A stretch of DNA of 64,000 nucleotides. Source: Cryomorphaceae bacterium BACL29 MAG-121220-bin8. Lineage in GTDB: Bacteria; Bacteroidota; Bacteroidia; Flavobacteriales; Flavobacteriaceae. The stretch is taken from the NCBI GenBank assembly GCA_905181705.1, contig CAJIYP010000003.1, positions 744,001 to 808,000 of the forward strand, read 5' to 3'. Below the pieces are notes generated by a model. The model did not search any database. It was given only the letters and a program-made list of their open reading frames with translations, and was not told where the DNA came from. Below are positions 30,467 through 40,239 of this stretch, piece after piece (positions within the stretch are counted from its first letter, which is position 1; the number at the start of each line of letters is the position of its first letter). The translations under genes and the position numbers were made by a program.

Positions 30467-31658
30467 TTTTTTTTAAAGCAAGAGAAGACAAAAAAGACCC
30501 TCCCGCACCAATAACCAACAACCAAGTAGACACTACCAAAAAATTATTAAACTCAAAAGCCACAGGGTAAGGAATAGATGTTCCAGTAAGAAGAATTATT
30601 CCGAAACTCTGTTGTAAAAAAACAATCAAACAGCCAAGAGCTAAGCCAACAAATCCTCCAGAGTAAGACAACAAAAGACCGTGTTTGAAAAACACACTAT
30701 TAACTTGACGCTTAGTTGCTCCTAGTTTATAGAACATTTTAATATTTTTTTGCTTTTCTATTATTAAAATAATAACAGCCCCAACAGTGTTAAACATAGC
30801 TACAATTAAGATAAGCCCTAAAACCAGGTTTAATATCAAACCTTCGGCATTCAGCATTTTATAATAAGTTTCGTTTAATTCATCTCTCTTTTTAACAGAA
30901 TAGTTCTCTCCAAGAATCTCTTTTATTTTAACGGCCAAACTAGAAGGTTTATAACCTTTTTCTATTTTTATAGCAAGGGCAGACACATCTTCTTTTTTGA
31001 GCTTAAGAAGGTTTCTGGCGGATTCAATTGATGTAAAAATAATTTTTTGATCGGAAATATCGCTAGAATTAAAAACTCCAGAAACCATATAAAGCGAGGA
31101 AGAAAAAGGTTTTTTAAAAATATTATTATTGGTTTTTTTAGAAGGAACCAATATTTTTAAGCCTCCCCCATAATTAAACAGCCCAAGATTAAGTTTATCG
31201 GCTAAATCAAAGCTGACTACAGCCTCAAGGTTTTTAGAAAATGGGCTTATCCACTTTCCCATACCAACAACACTGTCAATATCAACAACCGAATTATAAT
31301 CTTGGTCAATTCCGTGTAAATAAGCAAAATCATTATTTTCATTATTTTGAACCAGAACCTTTTCTTCAATTATTTTTGAGACAAAAGACACACCTTTTGC
31401 GCTTTTCAACTTTTTTAAAACACTATCGTTTAGGGCAAAATGCTTTGAATTTTTTGAAAAAACCTTAATATCAGGGTCAAATGCCTTAGAGTAATTGGTG
31501 CCAAAATTTTTTAAACCAGAAAAAACAGATAAAACAATAAAAAAGGAGCAAATAGCAACCATTAAAACAAAAGAAGCAGATCCGCTAATGATGTTTACAA
31601 TATTCCAATTGCTTTTTGAGCGGTAATACCTAGCGGCAATAAAATTAGAAAGCCCCAC
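30456..31658 (-). CDS. FtsX/LolCE-like ABC transporter permease
   Basis: The 400-residue membrane protein has an N-terminal helix (about residues 24-48), a ~230-residue periplasmic MacB-type domain, and three C-terminal helices with VGAVIILIIEKQKNIKMFYKLGATKRQV, broken here as VIILIIEKQ and LGATKRQV, the FtsX signature. This is the LolC/E arrangement for lipoprotein release. The ATPase is not adjacent, so the partner must be elsewhere. It follows rbfA by 2 bases. Confidence 0.87.
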   Translation of the reverse strand: MGLSNFIAARYYRSKSNWNIVNIISGSASFVLMVAICSFFIVLSVFSGLKNFGTNYSKAFDPDIKVFSKNSKHFALNDSVLKKLKSAKGVSFVSKIIEEKVLVQNNENNDFAYLHGIDQDYNSVVDIDSVVGMGKWISPFSKNLEAVVSFDLADKLNLGLFNYGGGLKILVPSKKTNNNIFKKPFSSSLYMVSGVFNSSDISDQKIIFTSIESARNLLKLKKEDVSALAIKIEKGYKPSSLAVKIKEILGENYSVKKRDELNETYYKMLNAEGLILNLVLGLILIVAMFNTVGAVIILIIEKQKNIKMFYKLGATKRQVNSVFFKHGLLLSYSGGFVGLALGCLIVFLQQSFGIILLTGTSIPYPVAFEFNNFLVVSTWLLVIGAGGSFLSSLALKKIKQ

Positions 31659-31660
31659 GC

Positions 31661-32053
31661 TTATATTGATTTTCTTTTTTCTAAAAGATCAGAGTTCTTT
31701 ATTGGATCGGCCTTGCCCTCTAGCGCTTTCTCAACCTTGCTAATATGCTCTAAAGAATCATCAATGTAAAAAACAAGAGCGGGAACACGGCGGACCTGAT
31801 TTTTAATTAAAATCCCTAAAGAGTTTCTAATGGAGCTTTTAGCCTCTTCAATTAATTCAAAAATGGATTGAGCTTGATTAACCGGGAAGACACTTACGTA
31901 TATTTTAGCGATTGAAAGATCAGGCGAGATTTTTACTTTTGTTATTGATGATATTACAGAGTTTTTGCCAACACTTTTTAGTAATTTCTGTAAAATAGTC
32001 GTTATGTCGTTTTGTAAAATACCAGCTATTTTTTTTTGGCGTGTTGTTTCCAT
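31661..32053 (-). CDS. rbfA: 30S ribosome-binding factor
   Basis: The 130-residue protein is a KH-like RbfA with METTRQKKIAGILQNDI at the N-terminus, VKISPDLSIAKIYVSVFP, and the late LIKNQVRRVPALVFYIDDS. RbfA binds 16S rRNA helix 1 during late small-subunit assembly. It sits between pyk (29 bases upstream) and the FtsX-like permease (2 bases downstream), all on one strand. Confidence 0.93.
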   Translation of the reverse strand: METTRQKKIAGILQNDITTILQKLLKSVGKNSVISSITKVKISPDLSIAKIYVSVFPVNQAQSIFELIEEAKSSIRNSLGILIKNQVRRVPALVFYIDDSLEHISKVEKALEGKADPIKNSDLLEKRKSI

Positions 32054-32082
32054 TTTGTAAAAATAAGCAAAAAGAACTATGT

Positions 32083-33507
32083 CTAAACTTTTGAAATTCT
32101 TAGGGTGTTTACCTCTCCTTTTTCAATAATAGGCATAGCCGATAAGTTGACTACCAAGCTATTTTTCTTTATAAAACCATTTTCTAAAGCCATTTTGTTA
32201 ACCTCTTTTATGGTGGCGTCGGTGCTAACAAAATTATCATAAAACATGCACTTGACTCCCCACAACAGATTTAATTGAGAAAGTATTTTTTTGTTTGAAG
32301 TAAAGACAAGAATCAAAGCGCTAGGCCTCCAAGAGGAGATTTGCCAAGCGGTATATCCGCTATTGGTTAAGGTACATATAGCAGAGACCTCCAGTTCATT
32401 TGCAATACTGGCAGCATGAAAACAAATAGATTTAGTTAAAACCCTTTTAGATTTTAAGTTGGGCATTGTGTAAGGGCTTTTGATTAAAGGCGAATCCTCA
32501 ACACGGTTAATAATACGCTCCATTGTGTTGACAACTTCAACAGGGAACTTACCGACCGAAGTCTCTCCAGATAACATAACCGCATCTGCTCCGTCCATTA
32601 TTGAGTTTGCCACATCATTTACCTCAGCCCTAGAAGGAGTTAGACTGTTTATCATCGACTCCATCATTTGAGTCGCAATTATAATCGGCTTCTTTGCTTT
32701 CTTCGCCTTACTAACTAAAAGTTTTTGGTTTAAAGGCACTTCTTCCGCAGGAATTTCTAGCCCCAGATCACCCCGAGCAACCATTATTCCATCGGCTTTT
32801 TTAACTATTTCGTCCATGTTAAGAATAGCTTCGGGTTTTTCTATTTTAGCTATGATTGGTATTTTATATTTGGAGTTATCCTTAATTATTTTTTGAAGTA
32901 CTGAAATGTCTTTTTTAGATCTTACAAAAGAAAGAGCAATCCAGTCAAAATTATTTTTAATTGCAAACAAAGCGTCTTCAATGTCTTTTTTAGTTAATGC
33001 TGGCAAAGAGATGTTTGTATTTGGAAGGTTGACCCCTTTTCTAGACTCTAAAGGGCCACCTTGAATTACTTTTGCCTGAACTAAATCTTTTTTATTAGTC
33101 TTAGTTATTTTGAAAATAAGTTTTCCATCGTTGACAAGAATTTTCTCCCCAACATTTACATCTTTTGGAAAGTCGATGTAGTTAATGGAAACACAGTTTT
33201 CGTCCCCTTCTTTAATTTTTTTTGTAGTTATATCAAGATCATCCCCTTTTTTCAATACAACTCCGCCCTTAACAAGCCCCAATCTTATTTTAGGCCCCTG
33301 AAGATCTCCAAGAACAGAAGCATGAATTTTTAGTTCTGAGCTGAGCTCTCGAATATGTTTCACAGTTTGTGAAGTCTCATCATATGATGCGTGTGAAAAG
33401 TTAATCCTAAAGACGTCCACCCCAGCTTTTAACAGTTTTTTTAACATAGGTTTTTCTCTTGAGGCTGGGCCAAGAGTTGCAACAATTTTAGTCTTATTAA
33501 GTTTCAT
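32083..33507 (-). CDS. pyk: Pyruvate kinase
   Basis: The 474-residue enzyme has KIVATLGPASREK, RINFSHASYDE, the catalytic IIAKIEKPEA, MVARGDLGLEIP and ATQMMESM, all Pyk hallmarks. It makes pyruvate and ATP from phosphoenolpyruvate. The start ATG shares one base with the stop of the IPExxxVDY gene (33507), so the two are translationally coupled, the usual Flavobacteria arrangement. Confidence 0.97.
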   Translation of the reverse strand: MKLNKTKIVATLGPASREKPMLKKLLKAGVDVFRINFSHASYDETSQTVKHIRELSSELKIHASVLGDLQGPKIRLGLVKGGVVLKKGDDLDITTKKIKEGDENCVSINYIDFPKDVNVGEKILVNDGKLIFKITKTNKKDLVQAKVIQGGPLESRKGVNLPNTNISLPALTKKDIEDALFAIKNNFDWIALSFVRSKKDISVLQKIIKDNSKYKIPIIAKIEKPEAILNMDEIVKKADGIMVARGDLGLEIPAEEVPLNQKLLVSKAKKAKKPIIIATQMMESMINSLTPSRAEVNDVANSIMDGADAVMLSGETSVGKFPVEVVNTMERIINRVEDSPLIKSPYTMPNLKSKRVLTKSICFHAASIANELEVSAICTLTNSGYTAWQISSWRPSALILVFTSNKKILSQLNLLWGVKCMFYDNFVSTDATIKEVNKMALENGFIKKNSLVVNLSAMPIIEKGEVNTLRISKV

Positions 33508-33965
33508 TAATCAATGATTAAGTTGTGTTTAGATTTAATTTTATCGCTTGAAATAGAATAACAAGAAGAAATATCTTTTAACAAAGATAGAGATTTAAGA
33601 AACTTGTTCATTGAATTTTTTTCTCCAATTCGTTTAAGTATGAAGTCGGCTTTAGAAAATTCAGGTATTAATGAGCGCTCAACACTTTCTTCCTTAAACA
33701 ATAGATTAGAGTTTTTGTTAAGCTTAGACTTTTTAAAAGAGTTTGAGAAAAGCCAGAAAGATTCTTCTTGGCCGTCGCTATTTCTGTAAACCATATATCT
33801 TTCATCATTTTTTTTAAAACTAACGTCAAAATCAGATCTAGCTAGGTCAAGTCCTAGAGAAAAATTGATTTTATACGCTAAATCATAAGGTTCTAAAACG
33901 CTATGTATAGCAATTATTTGACTTTCGTCCTCTATTTCGTTATAAGAAATTACATGATTGGGCAT
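33507..33965 (-). CDS. IPExxxVDY family protein
   Basis: The 152-residue protein carries the family motif as LIPEFSKADFILKRIG (about residues 109-124), a variant with Ala-Asp-Phe at the VDY position. The family is restricted to Bacteroidota, has no known function, and is normally encoded between rnc and pyk. Here it follows fabF directly after 36 bases: no rnc gene is present. No signal peptide, so it is cytoplasmic. Confidence 0.82.
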   Translation of the reverse strand: MPNHVISYNEIEDESQIIAIHSVLEPYDLAYKINFSLGLDLARSDFDVSFKKNDERYMVYRNSDGQEESFWLFSNSFKKSKLNKNSNLLFKEESVERSLIPEFSKADFILKRIGEKNSMNKFLKSLSLLKDISSCYSISSDKIKSKHNLIID

Positions 33966-34001
33966 TAATCAAAGATACAATTTGTAAAATTTAGGTTGGA
34001 A

Positions 34002-35258
34002 CTAGTGGTTTTCTAACTTTTTAAAAACAACACAGGCGTTATGTCCACCAAAACCAAAAGTATTACTCATGGCGATATTTACATCTCTTTTTTGAGCACG
34101 GTTGAAAGTAAAATTAATCTTGCCATCAATACTTTCATCTTTGTTTTGATAATTTATTGTTGGGGGAACAATTCCATGATTAATCGAAAGTATTGAGGAT
34201 ATAGCCTCAATTGCACCAGCTGCACCAAGAAGGTGTCCAGTCATCGATTTAGTTGAATTAATGTTCATAGAGTAAAGGTGCTCACCAAAAACCTCACGTA
34301 AAGCTTTTGACTCAGCGACATCACCGAGTTGAGTAGAGGTTCCGTGCATGTTTATTGTATCTACTTCTGAAAGATCAATTTTTGCATCTCTCATACAGTT
34401 CTGCATAACTTTTATTGCGCCGATTCCTTCAGGATGAGGAGCGGTCATGTGGTGGGCATCCGCGGACAAACCTCCTCCGATAAGTTCTGCATATATTTTA
34501 GCGCCTCTTTTTATAGCATGTTCGTAATCTTCCAAAATAAGCGAACCTCCTCCCTCTCCAAGCACAAATCCATCTCTTTCTTTGTCAAAAGGTCGAGAAG
34601 CGGTTGTGGGATCGTCATTTCTTGTAGATAAAGCGTGTAAAGCATTAAACCCGCCAATTCCAGAAATAGAGACTCCTGCCTCGGAACCTCCTGAGACAAT
34701 TACATCTGCATAGCCCAGCCTTATGTAGTTTAAGCCATCAATTATGGCGTTTGCAGAAGACGCACAAGCAGAAACTGTCGCAAAGTTAGGCCCTCTTAAG
34801 CCATTTCTAATAGAAATAATTCCAGGAGCAATATCAGGAATCATTTTAGGAATCATAAACGGATTAAACCTAGGGGTTCCGTTCCCAGAAGCAAAGTCAA
34901 GAACTTCATTTTGAAAAGTTTCTAGACCCCCTATTCCAGCTCCCCATATCACACCAATTCTGTCTCTATCTGCTTTTTCTAAATCTATTCCAGAGTCTTT
35001 AATTGCCTCTTCAGAAGAAACAATAGCATATTGAGCAAAACGATCCATTTTTCGGGAAAGTTTTCTATCCATAAAATTTTCTGGATTAAAACCCTTGAGT
35101 TCGCATGCAAACTGAGTTTTAAAAAGTGAAGCATCAAAGTAGGTAATAGGAGCAGCTCCGCTTTTGCCTTTAATTAGGCCTTGCCAATATTCAGAAACCG
35201 TGTTACCTATAGGTGTTAATGCTCCTAGACCGGTAACAACAACACGCCGTAGCCCCAT
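34002..35258 (-). CDS. fabF: Beta-ketoacyl-ACP synthase II
   Basis: The 418-residue condensing enzyme has the catalytic Cys in VSACASSANAI (about residue 163), His in NMHGTSTQLGD (about 305) and His in KSMTGHLLGAAG (about 342). It elongates acyl-ACP with malonyl-ACP. It begins 6 bases after acpP, the conserved pair for fatty acid elongation. Confidence 0.97.
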   Translation of the reverse strand: MGLRRVVVTGLGALTPIGNTVSEYWQGLIKGKSGAAPITYFDASLFKTQFACELKGFNPENFMDRKLSRKMDRFAQYAIVSSEEAIKDSGIDLEKADRDRIGVIWGAGIGGLETFQNEVLDFASGNGTPRFNPFMIPKMIPDIAPGIISIRNGLRGPNFATVSACASSANAIIDGLNYIRLGYADVIVSGGSEAGVSISGIGGFNALHALSTRNDDPTTASRPFDKERDGFVLGEGGGSLILEDYEHAIKRGAKIYAELIGGGLSADAHHMTAPHPEGIGAIKVMQNCMRDAKIDLSEVDTINMHGTSTQLGDVAESKALREVFGEHLYSMNINSTKSMTGHLLGAAGAIEAISSILSINHGIVPPTINYQNKDESIDGKINFTFNRAQKRDVNIAMSNTFGFGGHNACVVFKKLENH

Positions 35259-35264
35259 AAAATA

Positions 35265-35498
35265 TTATTTTGAACTTTCAATATATTGAACAGCTTGTCC
35301 AACAGTAGCTATTTTTTCAGCTTGGTCATCAGGAATTTGTATATCGAATTCTCTTTCAAATTCCATTATAAGCTCTACAGTATCAAGAGAGTCTGCGCCT
35401 AAGTCGTTTGTAAAACTAGCCGAGGCAACGACTTCATTTTCGTCGACCCCTAGTTTGTCAACAATGATTGCATTTACACGAGATGAAATATCTGACAT
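35265..35498 (-). CDS. acpP: Acyl carrier protein
   Basis: The 77-residue product from the Met at 35498 ([20 protein letters not shown]) has [12 protein letters not shown] with the Ser that carries phosphopantetheine, and many acidic residues. The open frame extends 30 codons upstream, but those residues are hydrophobic and unlike ACP. A -7 box lies about 24 bases upstream. Confidence 0.96.
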   Translation of the reverse strand: MSDISSRVNAIIVDKLGVDENEVVASASFTNDLGADSLDTVELIMEFEREFDIQIPDDQAEKIATVGQAVQYIESSK

Positions 35499-35521
35499 AA
35501 TTCTTTGGTTTAAAGTTCTGA

Positions 35522-35529
35522 CAAAAATA
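35522..35529 (-). promoter_or_regulatory. Candidate -7 box for acpP-fabF
   Basis: On the minus strand this reads TATTTTTG, matching TAnnTTTG, 23 bases before the acpP ATG. The site lies inside the open frame upstream of that ATG, which supports the shorter start. Confidence 0.4.
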
Positions 35530-35646
35530 AAAAACTTTACATTATATAGCCTCTTTTTTAAAAAAATTACAAAAAAAGAATAGATCATTAAGTTGATTAA
35601 AGACTCATAATTGCGTTATTTTGCCATAAAACATTAGGTTTATAAA

Positions 35647-36222
35647 TTGAATTCAAAAAAAATTATTTTATTTGCCTCTGGGTCAGGATCTAACTTTAAA
35701 AAAATATGCGAATATTTTAAAAATGACAATACAGTTTCTATTGAGCTGTTAATAAGCAATAATCCAAAAGCAAAAGCATTACAGATAGCAGAAAGTTTTA
35801 ATATAAAAACGCTAGTTATTGACAAACAAAGTTTTTATGACTCCGATAAAGCCCTAATTAATGTCTTAAAAATAAACCCCAGTTTAATAGTTCTTGCAGG
35901 GTTTTTATGGAAGATACCCTCTGCCTTCATAGCTAAATTTGCCAATAAAATAATCAACATACATCCGGCTCTTCTTCCAAAATTTGGAGGAAAAGGCATG
36001 TACGGAATGCATGTCCATAATGCCGTAATAATAAACAAGGAGATTGAGTCTGGTATCACTATTCATTATGTTAATGAAAATTACGACGAAGGTTCTATTA
36101 TATTTCAAAAAAAAATCAAAATACTTAAGAGTGATGACTCTTTAGAGATTTCTAAACGAATCCTAAAATTAGAACATGAGTTTTTTCCTATTATAATTCA
36201 AAAAGTTTTGAATAATGGATAA
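35647..36222 (+). CDS. purN: Phosphoribosylglycinamide formyltransferase
   Basis: The 191-residue PurN begins at TTG (35647) with KKIILFASGSGSNFKKI. It has NIHPALLPKFGGKGMYG (catalytic His, formyl-THF site) and the catalytic Asp in NENYDEGSIIFQ. It formylates GAR in purine synthesis. It is divergent from acpP and overlaps rnhA by 8 bases. Confidence 0.93.
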   Translation: MNSKKIILFASGSGSNFKKICEYFKNDNTVSIELLISNNPKAKALQIAESFNIKTLVIDKQSFYDSDKALINVLKINPSLIVLAGFLWKIPSAFIAKFANKIINIHPALLPKFGGKGMYGMHVHNAVIINKEIESGITIHYVNENYDEGSIIFQKKIKILKSDDSLEISKRILKLEHEFFPIIIQKVLNNG

Positions 36223-36694
36223 TATAATAAACATATACACTGACGGCTCGTCAAGAGGTAATCCTGGCCCAGGAGGATATGGCATCGTGATGGAGCATTT
36301 GCAGACGGGCTATTTTAAGGAGTTTTCACAAGGGTTTAGAAAAACAACCAACAACAGAATGGAGTTAATGGCAGTAATAGAAGCGTTAAAAAAACTAAAA
36401 AAAACTGATTCTAATATTGTAATCTACACGGACTCAAAATACGTTTCAGACTCTGTTGAAAAAAAATGGGTTTTTAAATGGAAAAAAAACAATTTTAAGA
36501 ACAAAAAAAATATAGATTTATGGTCTGAATTTTTAAATATTTATCCCAGTTATACAATGAGGTTTATGTGGATAAAAGGGCACAATAACCATCCGCAAAA
36601 TGAAAGATGTGATTATTTAGCGGTAGAAGCCTCAAAAAAAAGCAATCTTTTGATAGACGAGATTTACGAAAAAAATGAAATAAAAGTATTATGA
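36215..36694 (+). CDS. rnhA: Ribonuclease HI
   Basis: The 159-residue enzyme shows the four carboxylates: Asp in IYTDGSSRGNPGPGGYG, Glu in NNRMELMAVIEAL, Asp in IYTDSKYV, and Asp in HPQNERCD. It removes RNA from RNA-DNA hybrids. It overlaps purN by 8 bases and the PfkB gene by 4 (ATGA), so the three are tightly coupled. Confidence 0.95.
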   Translation: MDNIINIYTDGSSRGNPGPGGYGIVMEHLQTGYFKEFSQGFRKTTNNRMELMAVIEALKKLKKTDSNIVIYTDSKYVSDSVEKKWVFKWKKNNFKNKKNIDLWSEFLNIYPSYTMRFMWIKGHNNHPQNERCDYLAVEASKKSNLLIDEIYEKNEIKVL

Positions 36695-37608
36695 AAAAAA
36701 CATTAATAGTGGGTACCGTTGCGTACGATGATATAGAAACCAATAAAGGAAATTCAGGTAAAATCTTGGGTGGAGCTGGCACGTATATCGCGCTAGCCTG
36801 TTCTCACTTTGAATCCAAGGCTTCAATTGTTTCAGTTGTTGGAGGAGATTTTGACAAAAAATATTTAGAAACTTTAAAAGAAAAAGGGATTGATACAACT
36901 CCAATTGAAATAGTTGAGGGAGGAAAAACTTTTTATTGGAAAGGAAAATACCATAAGGACTGGAACAAACGAGATACTCTAGCTACAGAACTAAATGTGT
37001 TGGCAGATTTCAATCCAATTGTCCCAAAAGAATTTAAAGAATCTAAAATAGTTATTCTAGGAAACTTGCATCCAATTGTTCAAAGCTCCGTATTAGATCA
37101 ATTGTCTAAAACACCAGAATATATTATTCTAGATACCATGAATTTTTGGATGGATACAGCCTTATTGGAATTGCAAAAGATAATAGCCAGAGTAGACATA
37201 ATAGTAATTAACGACGAAGAGGCTTTGCAACTCTCTGGAGAAGAATCGCTTTTTTCTGCAGCAGAGAAAATTTTAAAACTAGGCCCAAAATATGTTGTTA
37301 TTAAAAAAGGGGAACATGGGTCCATGCTTTTTGGCGACGGCCAATTTTTTGTAACTCCAGCATATCCCGTAAATGAAGTAATTGACCCAACAGGAGCGGG
37401 AGATACATTCGCCGGAGGCTTTGGAGGGTATCTTTCTGAGCAAGAAGAATTAAGCTTTGAAAAATTAAAAAACGCAATTATTTTCGGAACTGTAATGGCT
37501 TCTTTTTGTGTGGAAAGTTTTGGGACATCCTCAATGGAAAGGCTTTCAAAAGAAGAAGTTTTTAGCAGAATAAACAAGTTTAAGGCCTTTACAAAACACT
37601 CTGTTTAA
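36691..37608 (+). CDS. PfkB family carbohydrate kinase
   Basis: The 305-residue protein has GGAGTYIALACSHF near the N-terminus, FYWKGKYHKDW in the substrate lid, and the ATP/anion-hole motif DPTGAGDTFAGGFGGY (about residues 230-245). PfkB kinases phosphorylate sugars or nucleosides. The substrate is not evident. In Flavobacteria this kinase usually sits beside the PurF-like gene that follows here, which suggests a linked pathway. Confidence 0.88.
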   Translation: MKKTLIVGTVAYDDIETNKGNSGKILGGAGTYIALACSHFESKASIVSVVGGDFDKKYLETLKEKGIDTTPIEIVEGGKTFYWKGKYHKDWNKRDTLATELNVLADFNPIVPKEFKESKIVILGNLHPIVQSSVLDQLSKTPEYIILDTMNFWMDTALLELQKIIARVDIIVINDEEALQLSGEESLFSAAEKILKLGPKYVVIKKGEHGSMLFGDGQFFVTPAYPVNEVIDPTGAGDTFAGGFGGYLSEQEELSFEKLKNAIIFGTVMASFCVESFGTSSMERLSKEEVFSRINKFKAFTKHSV

Positions 37609-37676
37609 AAAATTTAAGAATTTACCGACAGCTCTTTAAATAAATACTTATTTTTACTGATAACGTAAATTGCCTT

Positions 37677-39546
37677 ATGAGCGACCAAATTAACCATGAA
37701 TGCGGAATAGCTCTTATTAGACTGCTTAAGCCCCTGGAGTTTTATCAAAAAAAATACGGAACCATCAATTATGGTATAAATAAAATGTATTTAATGATGG
37801 AGAAGCAGCACAACAGAGGGCAAGATGGAGCGGGCTTTGCTAGTGTGAAGCTAAATGCAACTCCTGGCGAAAAGTATATTCACAGGAAAAGATCAGCAGG
37901 CAAGCAACCGATTCAAGAAATCTTCCAAGAAATTAATAAAGAAATTTACGACCAAAGTTTAAATAAAAGCACAGACAACACTCCTTACTTGGGGCAGCTA
38001 ATGCTTGGGCATGTTAGGTATGGAACTTTCGGCAAAAACAATGTTGAAAGCGTACACCCTTTTTTAAGGCAAAATAACTGGAAGCATAGAAACTTAATTG
38101 TTGCAGGAAATTTTAACATGACCAACAACCAAGAGCTTTTTGATAATTTAGTTAAGCTTGGTCAGCACCCTAAAGACAAAGCTGATGGGATTACTGTGAT
38201 GGAAAAAATAGGCCATTTTTTGGATGATGCTGTTTCAAAAATTTATAGAAAATTAAAAAAAGAGGGGGTTGGGAAAATGGAGGCTTCAGGCTTAATCGAA
38301 AAAAGATTAAAGATTTCGAAAATATTAAAAAAAGCGTCAAAAGATTGGGATGGTGGCTATGCAATGGCTGGTTTAATAGGACATGGAGATGCATTTTTTT
38401 TAAGAGATCCGGCTGGTATTAGACCAGCTTATTATTTTAAAAACGAGGAGGTTGTCGTGATTGCTTCTGAGAGACCCGTAATTCAGACCGTTTTTAATGT
38501 TGAATTTGATAAGGTCAAAGAATTAGACCCAGGAAAAAGTATAATAATAAAAAAATCAGGAAATTTTTCAGTTGAAGACGTTTTGCCAGCAACCGAAAAA
38601 AAATCATGTTCTTTTGAAAGAATTTATTTTTCAAGAGGAAGCGATGCTGAAATTTACAAAGAAAGAAAGGAACTCGGAAAATTGCTTTTTCCTAAAATAC
38701 TCGAAAGATTAAAGGGAGACCTAGTTAACACTGTTTTTTCATACATCCCAAACACTGCGGAAACCTCATTTTATGGACTGGTGCAAGAAGTTCAGGATTA
38801 CATGCACAAGCAAGCTATTAGAGAAATAGTTGATAATAAAGATAAAATAACTCCAAAGAGACTGGACCAGTTACTCTCAAATAAACCAAGAATAGAAAAA
38901 GTTGCAGTAAAGGATGCTAAGTTGAGAACTTTTATTGCAGATGACATTAACAGAGATGAGTTAGTTGCTCACGTTTACGACATAACATATGGTTCACTAA
39001 AAAAGACAGATAATTTAGTTATAATTGATGATAGTATAGTTAGAGGAACCACCCTTCAGAAAAGTATATTAAAAATTTTAGACAGACTAAACCCAAAAAA
39101 AATAATTGTAGTTTCAAGTGCACCTCAAATTAGGTACCCAGATTGTTATGGAATTGACATGGCAAGAATGGAAGATTTTATTGCTTTTAGAGCAGTCTTG
39201 GAATTAATAAAAGAATCAAAGAAAGACCTTCTTTATAAAACTTATAAAGAGTGCTTGGAAGAATTAAAGCTTCCTATAGTTGAAATGAAAAATAAAGTAA
39301 AAGAAATATATAAGGACTTTTCAAATGACGAAATTTCCAAGAAAATTTCAGAAATGCTGAAAGAGAGACGGAATAAAAGCGGAAATAAATGTGATTTTCC
39401 AAACTGTAGAAAGCCTACACAAAGCATGTCCAAAAAACTTAGGTGATTGGTACTTTACAGGCAATTACCCTACCCCGGGCGGGAACAAAGTTGTTAATAA
39501 AGCTTTTGTAAACTTTTACGAAGGGGTTAAAAAAAGAGCTTATTAA
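37677..39546 (+). CDS. Amidophosphoribosyltransferase-like protein (PurF family), C-terminal frameshift
   Basis: The protein opens MSDQINHECGIALIRLLKP, so the putative Ntn nucleophile Cys is at residue 9 and needs a propeptide cut. It has QHNRGQDGAGFASVK, HVRYGTFG and the PRPP site LVIIDDSIVRGTTL (about residue 450). The frame stops at 39446 after SMSKKLR. The next frame reads GDWYFTGNYPTPGGNKVVN and ends RAY at 39546, the usual C-terminus of this long PurF paralogue. Deleting one A from the A6 run at 39432-39437 joins them. Its exact reaction is unverified and it may be a paralogue of the true PurF. Confidence 0.85.
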
Positions 39547-39549
39547 AGC

Positions 39550-40158
39550 TTATTTTTTCTTATTAAAGCTTGCCGAAACCGCCTCCCAATTAATAACATT
39601 AAAGAATTCAGAAACATAATCAGGCCTTCTGTTTTGATAATTTAAGTAATAAGCATGCTCCCATACATCTAATCCTAAAACTGGATATCCACCACAGCCT
39701 ATACCTTGCATCAAAGGGTTATCTTGATTGGCAGTTGAACAAACCTCTAGCTTGCCGCCTGGGTGTACGCAAAGCCAAGCCCATCCAGAGCCAAACCTTG
39801 TCCCAGCCGCTTTAGAAAAAGCTAATTTAAACTCCTCAAAGTTTCCAAAAGAATCGTTAATTGCAGTCATTAAGTCTCCCGAGGGAACCCCTCCGCCGCC
39901 TGGACTCATGACGTTCCAGAACAAACTGTGGTTAAAAAACCCTCCTCCATTGTTCCGAATAGCCATATTATTCATGTCAAGTTTAGACAGTATTTCTTCA
40001 ATTGACAAACCCTCCATAGAAGTTCCTTTTATAGCGTTATTCAAGTTGTTAGTGTATCCAGCATGGTGTTTTCCATGATGAATTTCCATAGTTCGAGAAT
40101 CGATGTGAGGCTCTAAGGCTTCGTGAGAATATGCAAGTTTAGGTAATTCAAAGCTCAT
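39550..40158 (-). CDS. Superoxide dismutase (Fe/Mn family)
   Basis: The 202-residue enzyme has the metal ligands in EIHHGKHHAGY (His), FFNHSLFWNVM (His) and the DVWEHAYYLNYQN signature (Asp, His). It disproportionates superoxide in the cytoplasm; no signal peptide is present. Fe or Mn preference cannot be called with confidence. Its 3' end lies 4 bases from the corrected PurF-like stop, a convergent pair. Confidence 0.96.
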   Translation of the reverse strand: MSFELPKLAYSHEALEPHIDSRTMEIHHGKHHAGYTNNLNNAIKGTSMEGLSIEEILSKLDMNNMAIRNNGGGFFNHSLFWNVMSPGGGGVPSGDLMTAINDSFGNFEEFKLAFSKAAGTRFGSGWAWLCVHPGGKLEVCSTANQDNPLMQGIGCGGYPVLGLDVWEHAYYLNYQNRRPDYVSEFFNVINWEAVSASFNKKK

Positions 40159-40239
40159 AATAGTTTTATTAAATGTGTTAATAGGTTTTATAAAATTAGT
40201 TAATAATCACGTACTTTTATATAGATATAAATTATTTTT

